64,000 nt of DNA from Trichomonas vaginalis G3 (Eukaryota > Parabasalia > Trichomonadida > Trichomonadidae), in NCBI RefSeq assembly GCF_026262505.1, contig NC_067208.1, positions 13,897,962 to 13,961,961 on the forward strand, given 5' to 3'. The stretch's first letter is position 1, and each line of letters starts with the position of its first letter. Below the pieces are notes generated by a model. The model made no database searches. It saw only the letters and a program-made list of their open reading frames with translations, and was not told the DNA's origin. The position numbers and the translations under genes were made by a program. Of the stretch, positions 20,998-29,700 are shown piece after piece.

Positions 20998-21153
20998 TTA
21001 GTTTGTTTTGTTTTCAACTGGTTGTTTAGGTTTTTTAAGTCGGTCTAAAACTTCCTGAGGTATAGGAAGAACTTGACAAACACGTGGTTGTGTAACTGCT
21101 GGAAGCCGACAAATCCATCTTGAGCCCATTTGTCTCAAAGCTGTATTGTTCAT
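20998..21153 (-). CDS. 51-aa basic Maverick 1 protein
   Basis: Short frame starting MNNTALRQMGSRWICRLPAV and ending in KKPKQPVENKTN. It is preceded by TTTTTACTGAGATGAA, the same leader as the 20979 gene, which supports translation. Basic and Pro-rich; possibly a small core or cement peptide, but no family is recognised. Confidence 0.5.
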   Translation of the reverse strand: MNNTALRQMGSRWICRLPAVTQPRVCQVLPIPQEVLDRLKKPKQPVENKTN

Positions 21154-21172
21154 TTCATCTCAGTAAAAAAAT

Positions 21173-21574
21173 TTACATTCCCCACGTTTGAGGCGGTTGA
21201 GGTTGGTTATTGTTTACCCATTGTTGTGCATGGTTATATCCTCTGTTAAAGAATCTTTCACCTTGGTCCATATAGTGTCCTGCTTGGTTATAGTAGTCAT
21301 TTGCTTTGTTATAGTAGTTTCCTGCTTCTCTTCCTACATTGTCCATCCATCCTTGAACTTTTCCTCTTGTTTCAGGATTTGGAATAAGATTTGCTGCATC
21401 TCGTGCTACCTCCCAACCTTTCTGTACAGTTTGTATAATAGGTTGTGCTTTCTCTTTAAGTATACCTAATGTACTCAAAATCTTCCTTCCAACTCCAAAT
21501 ACACCTCTGGCTATTGTTCCCACTGCGGGTAAAAATCTGGATGCAACTCCTGCTAATGCGCCAAATAAACCCAT
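21173..21574 (-). CDS. amphipathic small virion-like protein
   Basis: A 133-aa protein. The N-terminal ~45 residues are Gly/Ala/Phe-rich and amphipathic (GLFGALAGVASRFLPAVGTI), followed by a polar Asn/Tyr/Gln-rich repeat region (NYYNKANDYYNQAGHYMDQ). This resembles membrane-active minor capsid proteins in organisation (adenovirus pVI-like by analogy only). Maverick 2 40159-40674 has a similar plan. Its ATG is 16 bp from the divergent integrase ATG. Confidence 0.5.
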   Translation of the reverse strand: MGLFGALAGVASRFLPAVGTIARGVFGVGRKILSTLGILKEKAQPIIQTVQKGWEVARDAANLIPNPETRGKVQGWMDNVGREAGNYYNKANDYYNQAGHYMDQGERFFNRGYNHAQQWVNNNQPQPPQTWGM

Positions 21575-21590
21575 TTCTTATAGGGTAAAA
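21575..21590. promoter_or_regulatory. 16-bp divergent start-codon spacer
   Basis: TTCTTATAGGGTAAAA separates two diverging ATGs. Compare 23836-23853 and 41782-41797, all with TTTTA/TAAAA-like edges. Candidate compact bidirectional promoter. Confidence 0.4.
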
Positions 21591-22549
21591 ATGACGAATC
21601 CAAACAAGGACCCCTATGTTTCTAAGGCAACAAAGAAAGCACTCATGGTAAAAATCTTTAGTTCAACACCAAATGCTTGGTTTATGGATATCTTGGAAAA
21701 CATTCCGAGGTATAGAGAAGATGGACCACCATACTGGCTAATATTTGTCGGTCAAAACACAAGATACTGTGAAGCCATACCATTGCAGTCCAAAAATATT
21801 TTAGATGTGAAAACTGCTTTGACAATATTCGTTGACAAATACCATCCAACAAAACTGACATCTGACTGTGAACGTTCTTTCAAATCAGACGATATTAAAA
21901 ACTATCTGCGTTCAAAAAATGTAAACCAATATTTCATTGTCGACCAAAACCATTCTGCTCTTGGTGTCATTGACAGTTGTATAAAAATCTTAAGAGACTT
22001 AAACCAACCACAAGGTGGTGAGGTAGATGAAATGTCATATGACGACAAATATAGACACTTCTCCATGGCAAAGATGAGACAAGTTTTAAATATTTACAAT
22101 AGCCGTAAACAAAAAGGTTTGGGAAACCACTCCCCTGAAGAAATGAAAAACAACCCGACTTAGAGAAAGACTATATATTTAATAGTTTAGTCAAAAGAGA
22201 CAAACAAGAAAGAATGCCAGGCTTCAAACTTAAGAAAGGTGACAAAGTAAAAATAGAAATACCTAAACGCGACCCATATGAAAATACTATTGACTATGAC
22301 AACAATGGGAACTCGACAGGTACTCGCATTCGTGTTCGTAAAAATAGAAGAAAGTATACAAGAGAATATTATGAAGTTTTAGGCAAACATGGCAAAATGT
22401 ACACACTGCAAGCAGAAGATAAAACTACTATTGTCAGACCTCGTTTCAAACTTGTCAAAGTTCAAGGTGGTATACTTTCAAAGACAGTTCCTAACAAATA
22501 TAAGACAACTCCTGACGAATATGCTAAAGAAGTTGAAAATGACGACTAA
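21591..22549 (+). pseudogene. retroviral-type integrase, Maverick 1
   Basis: An RNase-H-fold integrase core can be read from WFMDILENIP, through KLTSDCERSF, to HSALGVIDSCIKILRDLNQP. A basic C-terminal segment with an SH3-like KLKKGDKVKIEIPKRDP and RKYTREYYEVL follows. The same layout is seen in the Maverick 2 integrase (47823-48908). Integrases of this class insert Polintons and make short target duplications, consistent with the 5-bp TSDs. Broken. Confidence 0.8.
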
Positions 22550-23835
22550 GCATTTCTATACCATGCACAAACTGTCATGTAAGGTGGCATGTAGTCTTTA
22601 CTCTGTCCCGTTGTTTCCGAATATCCTGTAATGCGATGTGTATGGCTTCCTCCTCCCTGAGTGTCATCCCAGTAACAATTTATAGCAAACTTAACGTCGT
22701 CTTTAACATCATATCCTTTACCTTTTGTCATTCCTGTCCAATCCCAATATCTATGCTTATGCCAACCTGCTTCAGCTGTAGTTAAATTTATGTAGTGACT
22801 GTGTGCAGGTAAGTTTTCACCTGAAATCGTTTTACTTCCACCTGTTACCTTTGAAGAGTTTGCACAATACAAAAACCTTTCGACTATTTGAGTCCAAGTT
22901 CCAAAACCAAGTACTACTTCTGGTCTGGTAGAGTTCATTGACGTATAAATAGAACCTATAGGATATACTGTTTGAAGTATTTCAATCTTTAATGTTTGAA
23001 GCTCTGTTTTGTCTGCTTTTTTATATAACTTTTCTTCAAGTTCATTTACGTCAGAGATGCTATGTCTATGATATTTTTGTGGGTATGTTCCTTCTGTCCA
23101 TGCGAAAATACGTTCTTTTGTTGCATCTACATATCCTTTTATCCATGTCGAGTCTGCTTTTGTATTCCTTAACTCTGTAACACCTTTCTCAAGCTCTTTC
23201 AACTGTTGTCCATCTTCCATTAAACCTCTGGTATGACTTGAAACCGTTTGTGTCAACATATCTACAGTTTCTTTGTCGGCTTTAAGGTCTAAACATCCTG
23301 AAACCCACCCTGTATTGGCTTTACCTTCTAAAATCTTTGTTGTCCGTTCATGGTACCATTCAACCCTTTCTTTAATTTCATTGTCTTTTTCATCCACATA
23401 TTCCTTATCTGCCTTCTTCACTAACGCACTAGCCACACATGCTAACTCATTGTCAACATATGTTTTATCTGCTTTGTTGTTAACATCTGCTTTTGTTGCA
23501 TATGTTGCATCTGCTCTGTCATGTTCTTCTTGAACTTTTTCAATGACATATTCTTTGTCAGCTTTGTTGTCAATATCTGCCTTCAAAAGAAGTTCATCTA
23601 TAGGCTTCTCGTTTAAAGTTCTTTTTGTTGGATTTATACAAACAGTATGGTTCTTACTGTCTTGAAACAGAAACTCATCTGTCATTGGGTTTATCGTCAG
23701 TTTTAAGTTTCCTTCTTTCAATGACTCAGATATCTTAGAATAGTTTGAAAAGTTTGTTGTGTTCTTATTTAGAGCTTGCAAAATGAGTTGTCGGTTGTGT
23801 TGTATTTCTCTCATAGACGCTGTTTCTTTCGACAT
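22546..23835 (-). CDS. fibre protein with phage gp10-like C-terminal tip
   Basis: A 429-aa protein, whole. The N-terminal half has repeated 'KADK-x-YV' segments (NKADKEYV, NKADKTYV, KKADKEYV), a fibre-like repeat. The C-terminal ~150 residues read YPIGSIYTSMNSTRPEVVLG, FGTWTQIVERFLYCANSSK, TGGSKTI...LPAHSHYIN, GGGSHTHRITG and PPYMTVCAWYRNA. This is the layout of T4 gp10 C-terminal/tail-collar-like domains (YPVGSIY, GTWxxIxxxFL, LPxHxH, PPYxxVYxWxRxA). Likely a host-binding fibre. The homologous tip occurs in Maverick 2 46085-47782. Confidence 0.75.
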   Translation of the reverse strand: MSKETASMREIQHNRQLILQALNKNTTNFSNYSKISESLKEGNLKLTINPMTDEFLFQDSKNHTVCINPTKRTLNEKPIDELLLKADIDNKADKEYVIEKVQEEHDRADATYATKADVNNKADKTYVDNELACVASALVKKADKEYVDEKDNEIKERVEWYHERTTKILEGKANTGWVSGCLDLKADKETVDMLTQTVSSHTRGLMEDGQQLKELEKGVTELRNTKADSTWIKGYVDATKERIFAWTEGTYPQKYHRHSISDVNELEEKLYKKADKTELQTLKIEILQTVYPIGSIYTSMNSTRPEVVLGFGTWTQIVERFLYCANSSKVTGGSKTISGENLPAHSHYINLTTAEAGWHKHRYWDWTGMTKGKGYDVKDDVKFAINCYWDDTQGGGSHTHRITGYSETTGQSKDYMPPYMTVCAWYRNA

Positions 23836-23853
23836 TTTTATTCTAGATAAAAT
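23836..23853. promoter_or_regulatory. 18-bp divergent start-codon spacer
   Basis: TTTTATTCTAGATAAAAT lies between the fibre gene ATG (minus) and the 23854 ATG (plus). It is nearly palindromic at its edges (TTTTA / TAAAAT) and similar to 41782-41797. Confidence 0.4.
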
Positions 23854-24702
23854 ATGCTTTCAATAGAAAAAGAAAATTCAAGAGTTGCTACAACTAAACC
23901 ATTAGATGAACTTTTTACGAATGTCGGTCAAAAGTTTGAGACAGAGACCGTAAAGCATGAAGGCTATCGTTTTGACTACCCATTGAGATGGCTAAGAGAC
24001 CCATCCGTCACAAAAGCTATTGGCTTTCGTAGAATGAAGTTCATTTCAGAAGCCATACATGGTTTCCCATTTACGGTCGCTTTTGAAGTTCGATACTATA
24101 ACAAAGAAAAACGTACGTATGAGAAATTTGAACAGGGAAAACTTTTACAAGTGAATTTGCTTGTAAACTTAGAAACAACTCTTCAAGCTTTTCAAGAAAA
24201 AATAAACGATATCTATATCGAATATGCAAACCAGTTTAACATTGACGAAGGAGAATACCATCTCGATATTATATATGACAGGAAAAATGCAACTGTTAAA
24301 ATCAATAGAATAGAAGACCTTGGAGAAGACGTTTATATTTCTACAAAATATAACAACTTGGCATGGTATAGATTTTTGAGGATGTTAAATCAGCCTGCAG
24401 AATATCCAGTACACCCGGACTTTTATGAAGTCGAAAACCCTAATGGAACATATGAAAATGTTTTCGACTCAGATGCTATTATAGTTCATGCTTCATTTTC
24501 TGGTGCACAAAACTCTTTTTTATGCTTGGCAAATGACTTTTACGAAAAACCTACAAAGCTATACGAACCACCGAGTGGAAGTATTTCAGACTTTCAAGTA
24601 TGGTTTACTACAGATGGAAGAAAGAGAATAATTCCATTATACCACGCGTTTTACTTAGAACTTAGTTTCATATACAACTACTATCGAACGGTAAAAATAT
24701 GA
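23854..24702 (+). CDS. Maverick YP-W family structural-like protein (copy 2)
   Basis: A 282-aa protein, whole; clear paralogue of 18746-19606. Shared segments are TKPLDELFTN, YRFDYPLRWLRDPS, KAIGFRRMKF, YEPPSGSISDFQVWFTT and LELSFIYNY. The copies lie on opposite strands 4 kb apart and have diverged substantially in the middle, so the duplication is old relative to the insertion. Unknown function; probable minor virion protein by context. Confidence 0.6.
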   Translation: MLSIEKENSRVATTKPLDELFTNVGQKFETETVKHEGYRFDYPLRWLRDPSVTKAIGFRRMKFISEAIHGFPFTVAFEVRYYNKEKRTYEKFEQGKLLQVNLLVNLETTLQAFQEKINDIYIEYANQFNIDEGEYHLDIIYDRKNATVKINRIEDLGEDVYISTKYNNLAWYRFLRMLNQPAEYPVHPDFYEVENPNGTYENVFDSDAIIVHASFSGAQNSFLCLANDFYEKPTKLYEPPSGSISDFQVWFTTDGRKRIIPLYHAFYLELSFIYNYYRTVKI

Positions 24703-24706
24703 TTTT

Positions 24707-24949
24707 TTAATATGGTTGAGGTGTTGGATTTGGTTGCCAACTAGACTGTGGTGCAGGTTCAGGCTGTTGTATAACAGGAGCTTGCTCTTCTGGTTCAGGG
24801 TCTTTAGGTATAATACCAACGAACTGACCTACTCTTTTGCCAATATTTTTGACTCCGTTCCAAATTCCTCTTCCTACGGTTTTTATTCCATTCCATATAC
24901 CTCTTCCAACATTTCGAAAGAAGTTTCCTATCTTACTGAAGAAACCCAT
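24707..24949 (-). CDS. small amphipathic-repeat protein
   Basis: An 80-aa protein with repeated amphipathic units rich in Gly, Trp, Phe and Arg (GRGIWNGIKTVGRGIWNGVK) and a Pro/Gln-rich acidic tail. The pattern suggests a membrane-active peptide or minor capsid component. Whole. No family recognised. Confidence 0.5.
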   Translation of the reverse strand: MGFFSKIGNFFRNVGRGIWNGIKTVGRGIWNGVKNIGKRVGQFVGIIPKDPEPEEQAPVIQQPEPAPQSSWQPNPTPQPY

Positions 24950-24967
24950 TTTACTATATGTAAAAAT

Positions 24968-25330
24968 CTAATGTCCGCCTAGTCTCTTACGTTTCCTGTT
25001 GAGTTCCATAGCATTCTTTAACTGGAGCTCATACATTCTGTTTCTCCTCTGGTAGAAAACATACTCTGGGTCAACTCCTGTGTTCGCGTCATCTGCATAG
25101 AGTTGTTTATATCCCACTTCGGGGTTTGTATAAAACTCTTTCCATCTCATATTTGCATACCATGGTGGCAAACCTAACGCAGCGTCATTTGACATGGCAG
25201 TTTGCATTTGTACATCTGTTGGCACTTGACCATAGTTTGCCATTGCAGTTTGTATTCTAACTTCATTTGGAATATTCTCTGGGTTTGGTTGTCCAGGTTG
25301 CTGTGCATTCGCTAAGTTCTGTGAGTCCAT
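24968..25330 (-). CDS. small Maverick 1 protein with internal repeat
   Basis: A 120-aa protein; the N-terminal half has two related units (VRIQTAMANYGQVPTD, VQMQTAMSNDA). The C-terminus is helical and basic (ELNRKRKRLGGH). It follows the amphipathic gene in the same minus-strand run. Function unknown. Confidence 0.45.
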   Translation of the reverse strand: MDSQNLANAQQPGQPNPENIPNEVRIQTAMANYGQVPTDVQMQTAMSNDAALGLPPWYANMRWKEFYTNPEVGYKQLYADDANTGVDPEYVFYQRRNRMYELQLKNAMELNRKRKRLGGH

Positions 25331-25353
25331 TTAATATTAGATAAAAATATCTC

Positions 25354-25485
25354 TTACGAGTACATATACTGGACATTTGCAGGCATTGGTTCATCTTCAT
25401 ATTCTCTATATCTTTCTGCCACGTCAAATAAGTAAATGACACAATGGAAAAAACCTAAAACAAGTAGTCCTATTTCAAACCACAT
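25354..25485 (-). CDS. 43-aa single-span membrane protein
   Basis: It starts MWFEIGLLVLGFFHCVIYLF, one hydrophobic helix, followed by a short acidic tail (ERYREYEDEP). The first gene of the minus-strand block, next to the right TIR. Small membrane proteins are common in such elements. Too short for family recognition. Confidence 0.45.
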   Translation of the reverse strand: MWFEIGLLVLGFFHCVIYLFDVAERYREYEDEPMPANVQYMYS

Positions 25486-25519
25486 TTACTTACTAGTAAA
25501 ATTTCTTTGTTATGACACT

Positions 25520-26751
25520 TTCTACCCTCTTGAATTTTCATGAACTTTCTTGTCAATTTTTTGTTGAGACTTCTTCGTAAAGACTTTGTAAAGACTTTCT
25601 CATGAACTTTCTTGTCAATTTCTTGTCAATGTTTTGTAAAGTTCTTCATCGTAAAGACTTTGTAAATGACCCAAAAATATATTTTAGGGTAGAAGGTTAG
25701 ATATAACCTGTTTTCTAACCTCATTTCTACCCTCTTGAATTTTCATGAATTTCTTCGTAAATGTTTTGTCAAGACTTCTTCGTAAAGACTTTCTCATGAA
25801 CTTTCTTGTCTATGTTTTGTAAAGTTCTTCATCGTAAAGACTTTGTAAAGACTTCTTCGTCTAATTTCTCATGAACTTTCTTGTCTATGTTTTGTAAAGT
25901 TCTTCATCGTAAAGACTTTGTTGAGAAAGTTCATGAAAATTCAAGAGGGTAGAAATGAGGTTAGAAAACAGGTTATATCTAACCTTCTACCCTAAAATAT
26001 ATTTTTGCCTGATTTACACTCATTGACGATGAAGTTTTGTAATGTTCTTCATCGTAAAGACTTTGTCAAGAACTTTCTTGTCTATGTTTTGTAAAGACTT
26101 CTTCGTAAAGACTTTCTCATGAACTTTGTCAAGAACTTTCTTGTCTATGTTTTGTAAAGACTTCTTCGTAAAGACTTTCTTGTCTATGTTTTGTAAAGAC
26201 TTTGTAAAGACTTTGTCAAGAACTTTCTTGTCTATGTTTTGTAAAGACTTCTTCGTAAAGACTTTGTAAAGACTTTCTCATGAACTTTCTTGTCTATGTT
26301 TTGTAAAGACTTTGTAAAGACTTTGTTGAGAGTTCATCGTAAAGACTTTGTAAAGTTCTTCTTCGTAAAGACTTTGTAAAGACTTCTTCGTAAAGACTTT
26401 GTAAAGACTTTGTCAAGAACTTTCTTGTCTATGTTTTGTAAAGACTTCTTCGTAAAGACTTTGTAAAGACTTTCTCATGAACTTTCTTGTCTATGTTTTG
26501 TAAAGACTTTGTAAAGACTTTGTTGAGAGTTCATCGTAAAGACTTTGTAAAGTTCTTCTTCGTAAAGACTTTGTTGAGAGTTCCTCATGAACTTTCTTGT
26601 CTATGTTTTGTAAAGTTCTTCTTCGTAAAAACTTCATTTATACTAAACATCTTCAGGGCGTAACGCGCCTGGAAGCCCTCCGAATAAAAACTTCATTTAT
26701 ACTCATTCATCCTCAGGGCTAGAAGGCACGAAGTGCCTGGAAGCCCCACTA

Positions 26752-26792
<41 letters not shown>
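25520..26792. repeat. right terminal inverted repeat of Maverick 1
   Basis: Inverted counterpart of 3047-4310, with modules at about 25671-25750 and 25935-26010. It ends in CCTGGAAGCCCCACTACC and a T-tract (26754-26792). Outside the homopolymer, the distances from the tip to the two modules match those in the left TIR to within about 10 bp, indicating little divergence. Confidence 0.85.
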
Positions 26793-26795
<3 letters not shown>

Positions 26796-26797
26796 TC

Positions 26798-27564
26798 AGA
26801 TTCTACGTTGATAATAATGCTTATAGAACCTTCTTGCTATTGTGTCAAAATTGCGAAACCGATAGCAAAAATATCTCGCAATATCAAAATTGAGATATTG
26901 AGTGAATTATGCATTATAGAGATTAAAAATCTGATTTGTGAAAACATCTCATCAGTTTCTAGCTAATTCAAAAATCTTTACTATCTTATTCGATTAAAAT
27001 GAAAAGGGAATAGTTTCATTATGCTTTAAATGACAGCCTTATAATATAATCATAGTTTTCGCTCAATATGCAGCATTTTTTTTTTCGAAATCTATGGTCA
27101 ATGTCCTAAATACTGATTGCTTTGCATTCATATCTCTTACATTTTCTATACCCACATCACTATTCATTGCTATTCCTATCTTTTTCATTTTTGTTTGTTT
27201 CTCATAATTTCTCAAAAAACACGATAACTTGATATTTGTAAATATCATACTTTATAACGTAAATAAGAACTTGACCTATTAAGAAAAGCAGTAATGAAAA
27301 GAAAATCTGAAATTCATAAAAATTACAAGTTTCTGATGACAATTAGCTTAATTAAACCAGGTACAAGATTATATAATTGTATTTTCTATCCAATTATCCA
27401 TATAATATCTTATCCAGAAAAAATAACTTGATCAATACCAAATGATTTTTTAACTAGTAAATAAAGTATTTTCTTTACACACACATTGTATATCATAGTT
27501 TTTTTTTTTTTTTTGGTTTCGCAAAACATCCAAAAACAAATATGCTATAAAAGTGACAATTTTA
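26798..27564. other. right part of the small TIR element, no gene seen
   Basis: AT-rich sequence between the Maverick 1 target duplication and the GGGTTTCGTTTTGC inverted end. A 61-codon minus-strand frame (27063-27248) has no supporting feature and is not called. Confidence 0.4.
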
Positions 27565-27624
27565 GCAAAACGAAACCCATAGTTTTTAAAGGTAAATGAT
27601 TTCCATAATTCTCATACAGGTCGG

Positions 27625-27630
27625 TCATTT
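27625..27630 (+). promoter_or_regulatory. Inr-like element
   Basis: TCATTT, followed by TCAATTTCC and the ATG at 27640; fits the trichomonad initiator with a leader of about 13 bases. Confidence 0.5.
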
Positions 27631-27639
27631 TCAATTTCC

Positions 27640-28290
27640 ATGAGTGATGAATTTGATCTTGTAAATTCACAATCTTTAGATGCAGCTGAAATAGTGAGAA
27701 TTCCGCCGGACGTTTTCGAACATCTTAAGCATGGTGATTATAAGATCGTAAATGACTCAACCGATCGTTATAATATTATTGATGATAAAGGAACAGTAAT
27801 TGTAAATATTTCTAGAATCAAATCGATTTCAACTGAAAGTGGTGAACTCGAAAGTGTATATAAAATGACAGACAAAAACGAATTTACTCAGCTTTATAGC
27901 ATTTCTGGTTCTTGCACTGTAGTTCGAAGCAAAGGTACATTTTCCATTAAACAAAAAGATTCTCCATTGTCTCGTAAAAGCAAAATTGATGATACAGAAG
28001 AAATCATTCCAAATTATCAGAACCGTTTTCCTCGATCTTTATCCGAAAAGTATCAGAAATTGCAAAACGAATCTACTGAATGCAAGAAGATCATACAGGA
28101 TAAAATTTCAGAATTTCAATCACTTATCACTTATGGAATTAACTCTGACAATCAGTTAACTTTACAACGTCTAAAAGCAGAAATAGAATACGAGCAAAAA
28201 AGACTCAAAGATTTGCAAAATCAGATTGTCGATTTCAAACATACAGTAGATGAGAGATTCGAAAAGCAACAAAAGAAGGATGAAAAATAA
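27640..28290 (+). CDS. hypothetical host protein with C-terminal coiled coil
   Basis: A 216-aa protein. Residues 20-110 form a beta-rich region (DYKIVNDSTDRYNIIDDKGT, LYSISGSCTVVRSKG). Residues 125-212 form a long charged helix predicted as coiled coil (EYEQKRLKDLQNQIVDFKHT). No signal peptide or membrane segment is seen. No family recognised. The start is set by the nearby Inr-like site. It may be a cytoskeletal or scaffold protein, but that is only suggested by the coil. Confidence 0.65.
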   Translation: MSDEFDLVNSQSLDAAEIVRIPPDVFEHLKHGDYKIVNDSTDRYNIIDDKGTVIVNISRIKSISTESGELESVYKMTDKNEFTQLYSISGSCTVVRSKGTFSIKQKDSPLSRKSKIDDTEEIIPNYQNRFPRSLSEKYQKLQNESTECKKIIQDKISEFQSLITYGINSDNQLTLQRLKAEIEYEQKRLKDLQNQIVDFKHTVDERFEKQQKKDEK

Positions 28291-28954
28291 TTAAGATCTA
28301 CGCTGAATCTCAAAAATTTATTATTATATAATACAATTATCCAACAACAAACCAATTACGATCAAGAACTATGCTATGATCTTACAATCTTTTCATACTT
28401 TAACTTTTCGCAATTGATAATTTTCATGAATTTTTATTTTTACGGAGATATCAAATGATATCTCAAGTATAAATTATGTTTGATGTTTTGTGAAGTAAAA
28501 TTGTTTGAAGCCTAGTAGAATAAACTTTAGTTAACTTTAGCAAATGTTTTTTTCTTTCTATTTAACCATTCAAGTTTTGTAAGTAGACAGTAGCCTTCCT
28601 TTGGTTCCCGAAATATTTGTACATCTTTCAAATCACTTCAAACAATTGGAACAATGACTTCAACAGAGTTTAAAAGATTGAACACTTAAATTTTGGTTCT
28701 ACATATAGTATTTATAGATCAAAAAGTCGAAACATTCGATTCCTTGGTCAATATTTGATAACCCACAAATGAGACGTTGGTTATCAAATTTAAATGTGAA
28801 ATGGCCTGACCTTTTATGAGGACTTTAGCTCATATAACAAGAAAATTCTATGATGCCATAAAGAAAATCATAGATTTTCAAAGTGTTCAATCATATTTTA
28901 TTATTTATATTTTGTATTCAGTTAAAAATAATCAATTTAGAAAAGGCTTTTAGT
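28291..28954. other. intergenic, no gene seen
   Basis: AT-rich spacer between two convergent genes. No reading frame or structured repeat was found beyond short AT runs. Confidence 0.4.
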
Positions 28955-29275
28955 TTAGAAATCGAACATTTCGCCGAGATCGAGTGGAGCAGCCTCTTCC
29001 TCCTTGGCCTCTTCCTTTGGAGCTTCAGCAGCGGCAGCTGGAGCAGCAGCAGCAGCACCAGCGGCTGGAGCAGCACCACCAACCTTGTTCATTTCGGTCT
29101 TGCCTGTCTCGACGAGTTCGTCAACGGATTTCTCGGACATCTTTGTGACAACGGCCTCAAGTTGAGCAGCATCAACTTCAACGCCAGCAGCCTCGAGGAT
29201 CTTCTTGACCTGTTCCTGTGTTGGCTTCTCGTTACCAGCAGCCTTTGAAAGAAGATAAGCAGCGATGTACTTCAT
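28955..29275 (-). CDS. RPLP2: 60S acidic ribosomal protein P2
   Basis: A 106-aa protein starting MKYIAAYLL (the P2 hallmark) with an N-terminal helical dimerisation domain. An Ala/Pro-rich hinge (about 68-87) and an acidic tail (APKEEAKEEEAAPLDLGEMF) follow. P1/P2 dimers form the ribosomal stalk that recruits elongation factors. The C-terminus ends GEMFDF instead of the usual GFGLFD, a variant worth noting. The gene is GC-rich compared with its flanks. The stop is TAA followed by A (TAAA signal). Confidence 0.95.
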   Translation of the reverse strand: MKYIAAYLLSKAAGNEKPTQEQVKKILEAAGVEVDAAQLEAVVTKMSEKSVDELVETGKTEMNKVGGAAPAAGAAAAAPAAAAEAPKEEAKEEEAAPLDLGEMFDF

Positions 29276-29279
29276 GTAT

Positions 29280-29286
29280 AAAGGCC
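29280..29286 (-). promoter_or_regulatory. GGCCTTT upstream of P2
   Basis: On the minus strand GGCCTTT lies 4 bases before the ATG; the same heptamer precedes RPL24 (2123-2129). Two cases only, so the link is tentative. Confidence 0.35.
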
Positions 29287-29310
29287 AGGCAAAACCGCCA
29301 TGTAAACTGG

Positions 29311-29700
29311 TTCTAGAAATTTTTCAATTCTATCAGGAAATAAGGTCTATTATATAAATATATAACTTTGCTAAGTTCAATGATATTGAATTTTCAATCA
29401 TGTCCATCAATCAAATCTCTCGATTTCGTTTTTCCTGCAAAATTAGATAATTTTGCATACCAATATGATTGCGTTGTGTTTGACAATATAATATTAGATT
29501 GTCTGATGGATTTCAATAGGCACAAATTATTCGACTTCTAAATTTTAGTCTATGATAAACATATATATCTCAAACTATTTTTAATTATGGATTTGTATTT
29601 AAAAATATGTATTATTGAAAGAATAACAAACAAATTTTACAATAATATAATACGACTATTAAAAAAAAAGTAATATATAGTCATTAAAAATTTCTTAGCT
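29311..29700. other. intergenic, no gene seen
   Basis: AT-rich spacer between the P2 promoter side and the 3' end of the glycosyltransferase gene; contains only AT runs. Confidence 0.4.

Larger units (their letters stand above)
3047..26792. mobile_element. Maverick/Polinton element 1 (fossil, broken)
   Basis: A 23.7-kb virus-like element of the Maverick/Polinton family flanked by 5-bp duplications TATTC (3042-3046 and 26793-26797). Inverted repeats of about 1.2 kb begin with an A-tract and GGTAGTGGGG. Parts recognised: coiled-coil/basic proteins, capsid-like, penton-like, FtsK/HerA-like packaging ATPase, retroviral-type integrase, phage-like fibre, HNH endonuclease, KilA-N/T5orf172 accessory genes and several small amphipathic or membrane proteins. 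No DNA polymerase is seen. It is broken, with roughly twenty breaks unevenly spread. The near-equal TIR lengths and intact duplications suggest a fairly recent insertion (inference). Confidence 0.9.
2772..27578. mobile_element. small TIR element split by Maverick 1
   Basis: GGGTTTCGTTTTGC at 2772-2785 recurs as an exact inverted copy at 27565-27578. Without Maverick 1 the two ends would be about 1.06 kb apart (275 bp left, 781 bp right). I read this as a small non-autonomous DNA transposon that served as target for Maverick 1. No transposase is seen, and no clean target duplication is visible at its outer ends, so the superfamily is unknown. Confidence 0.5.
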
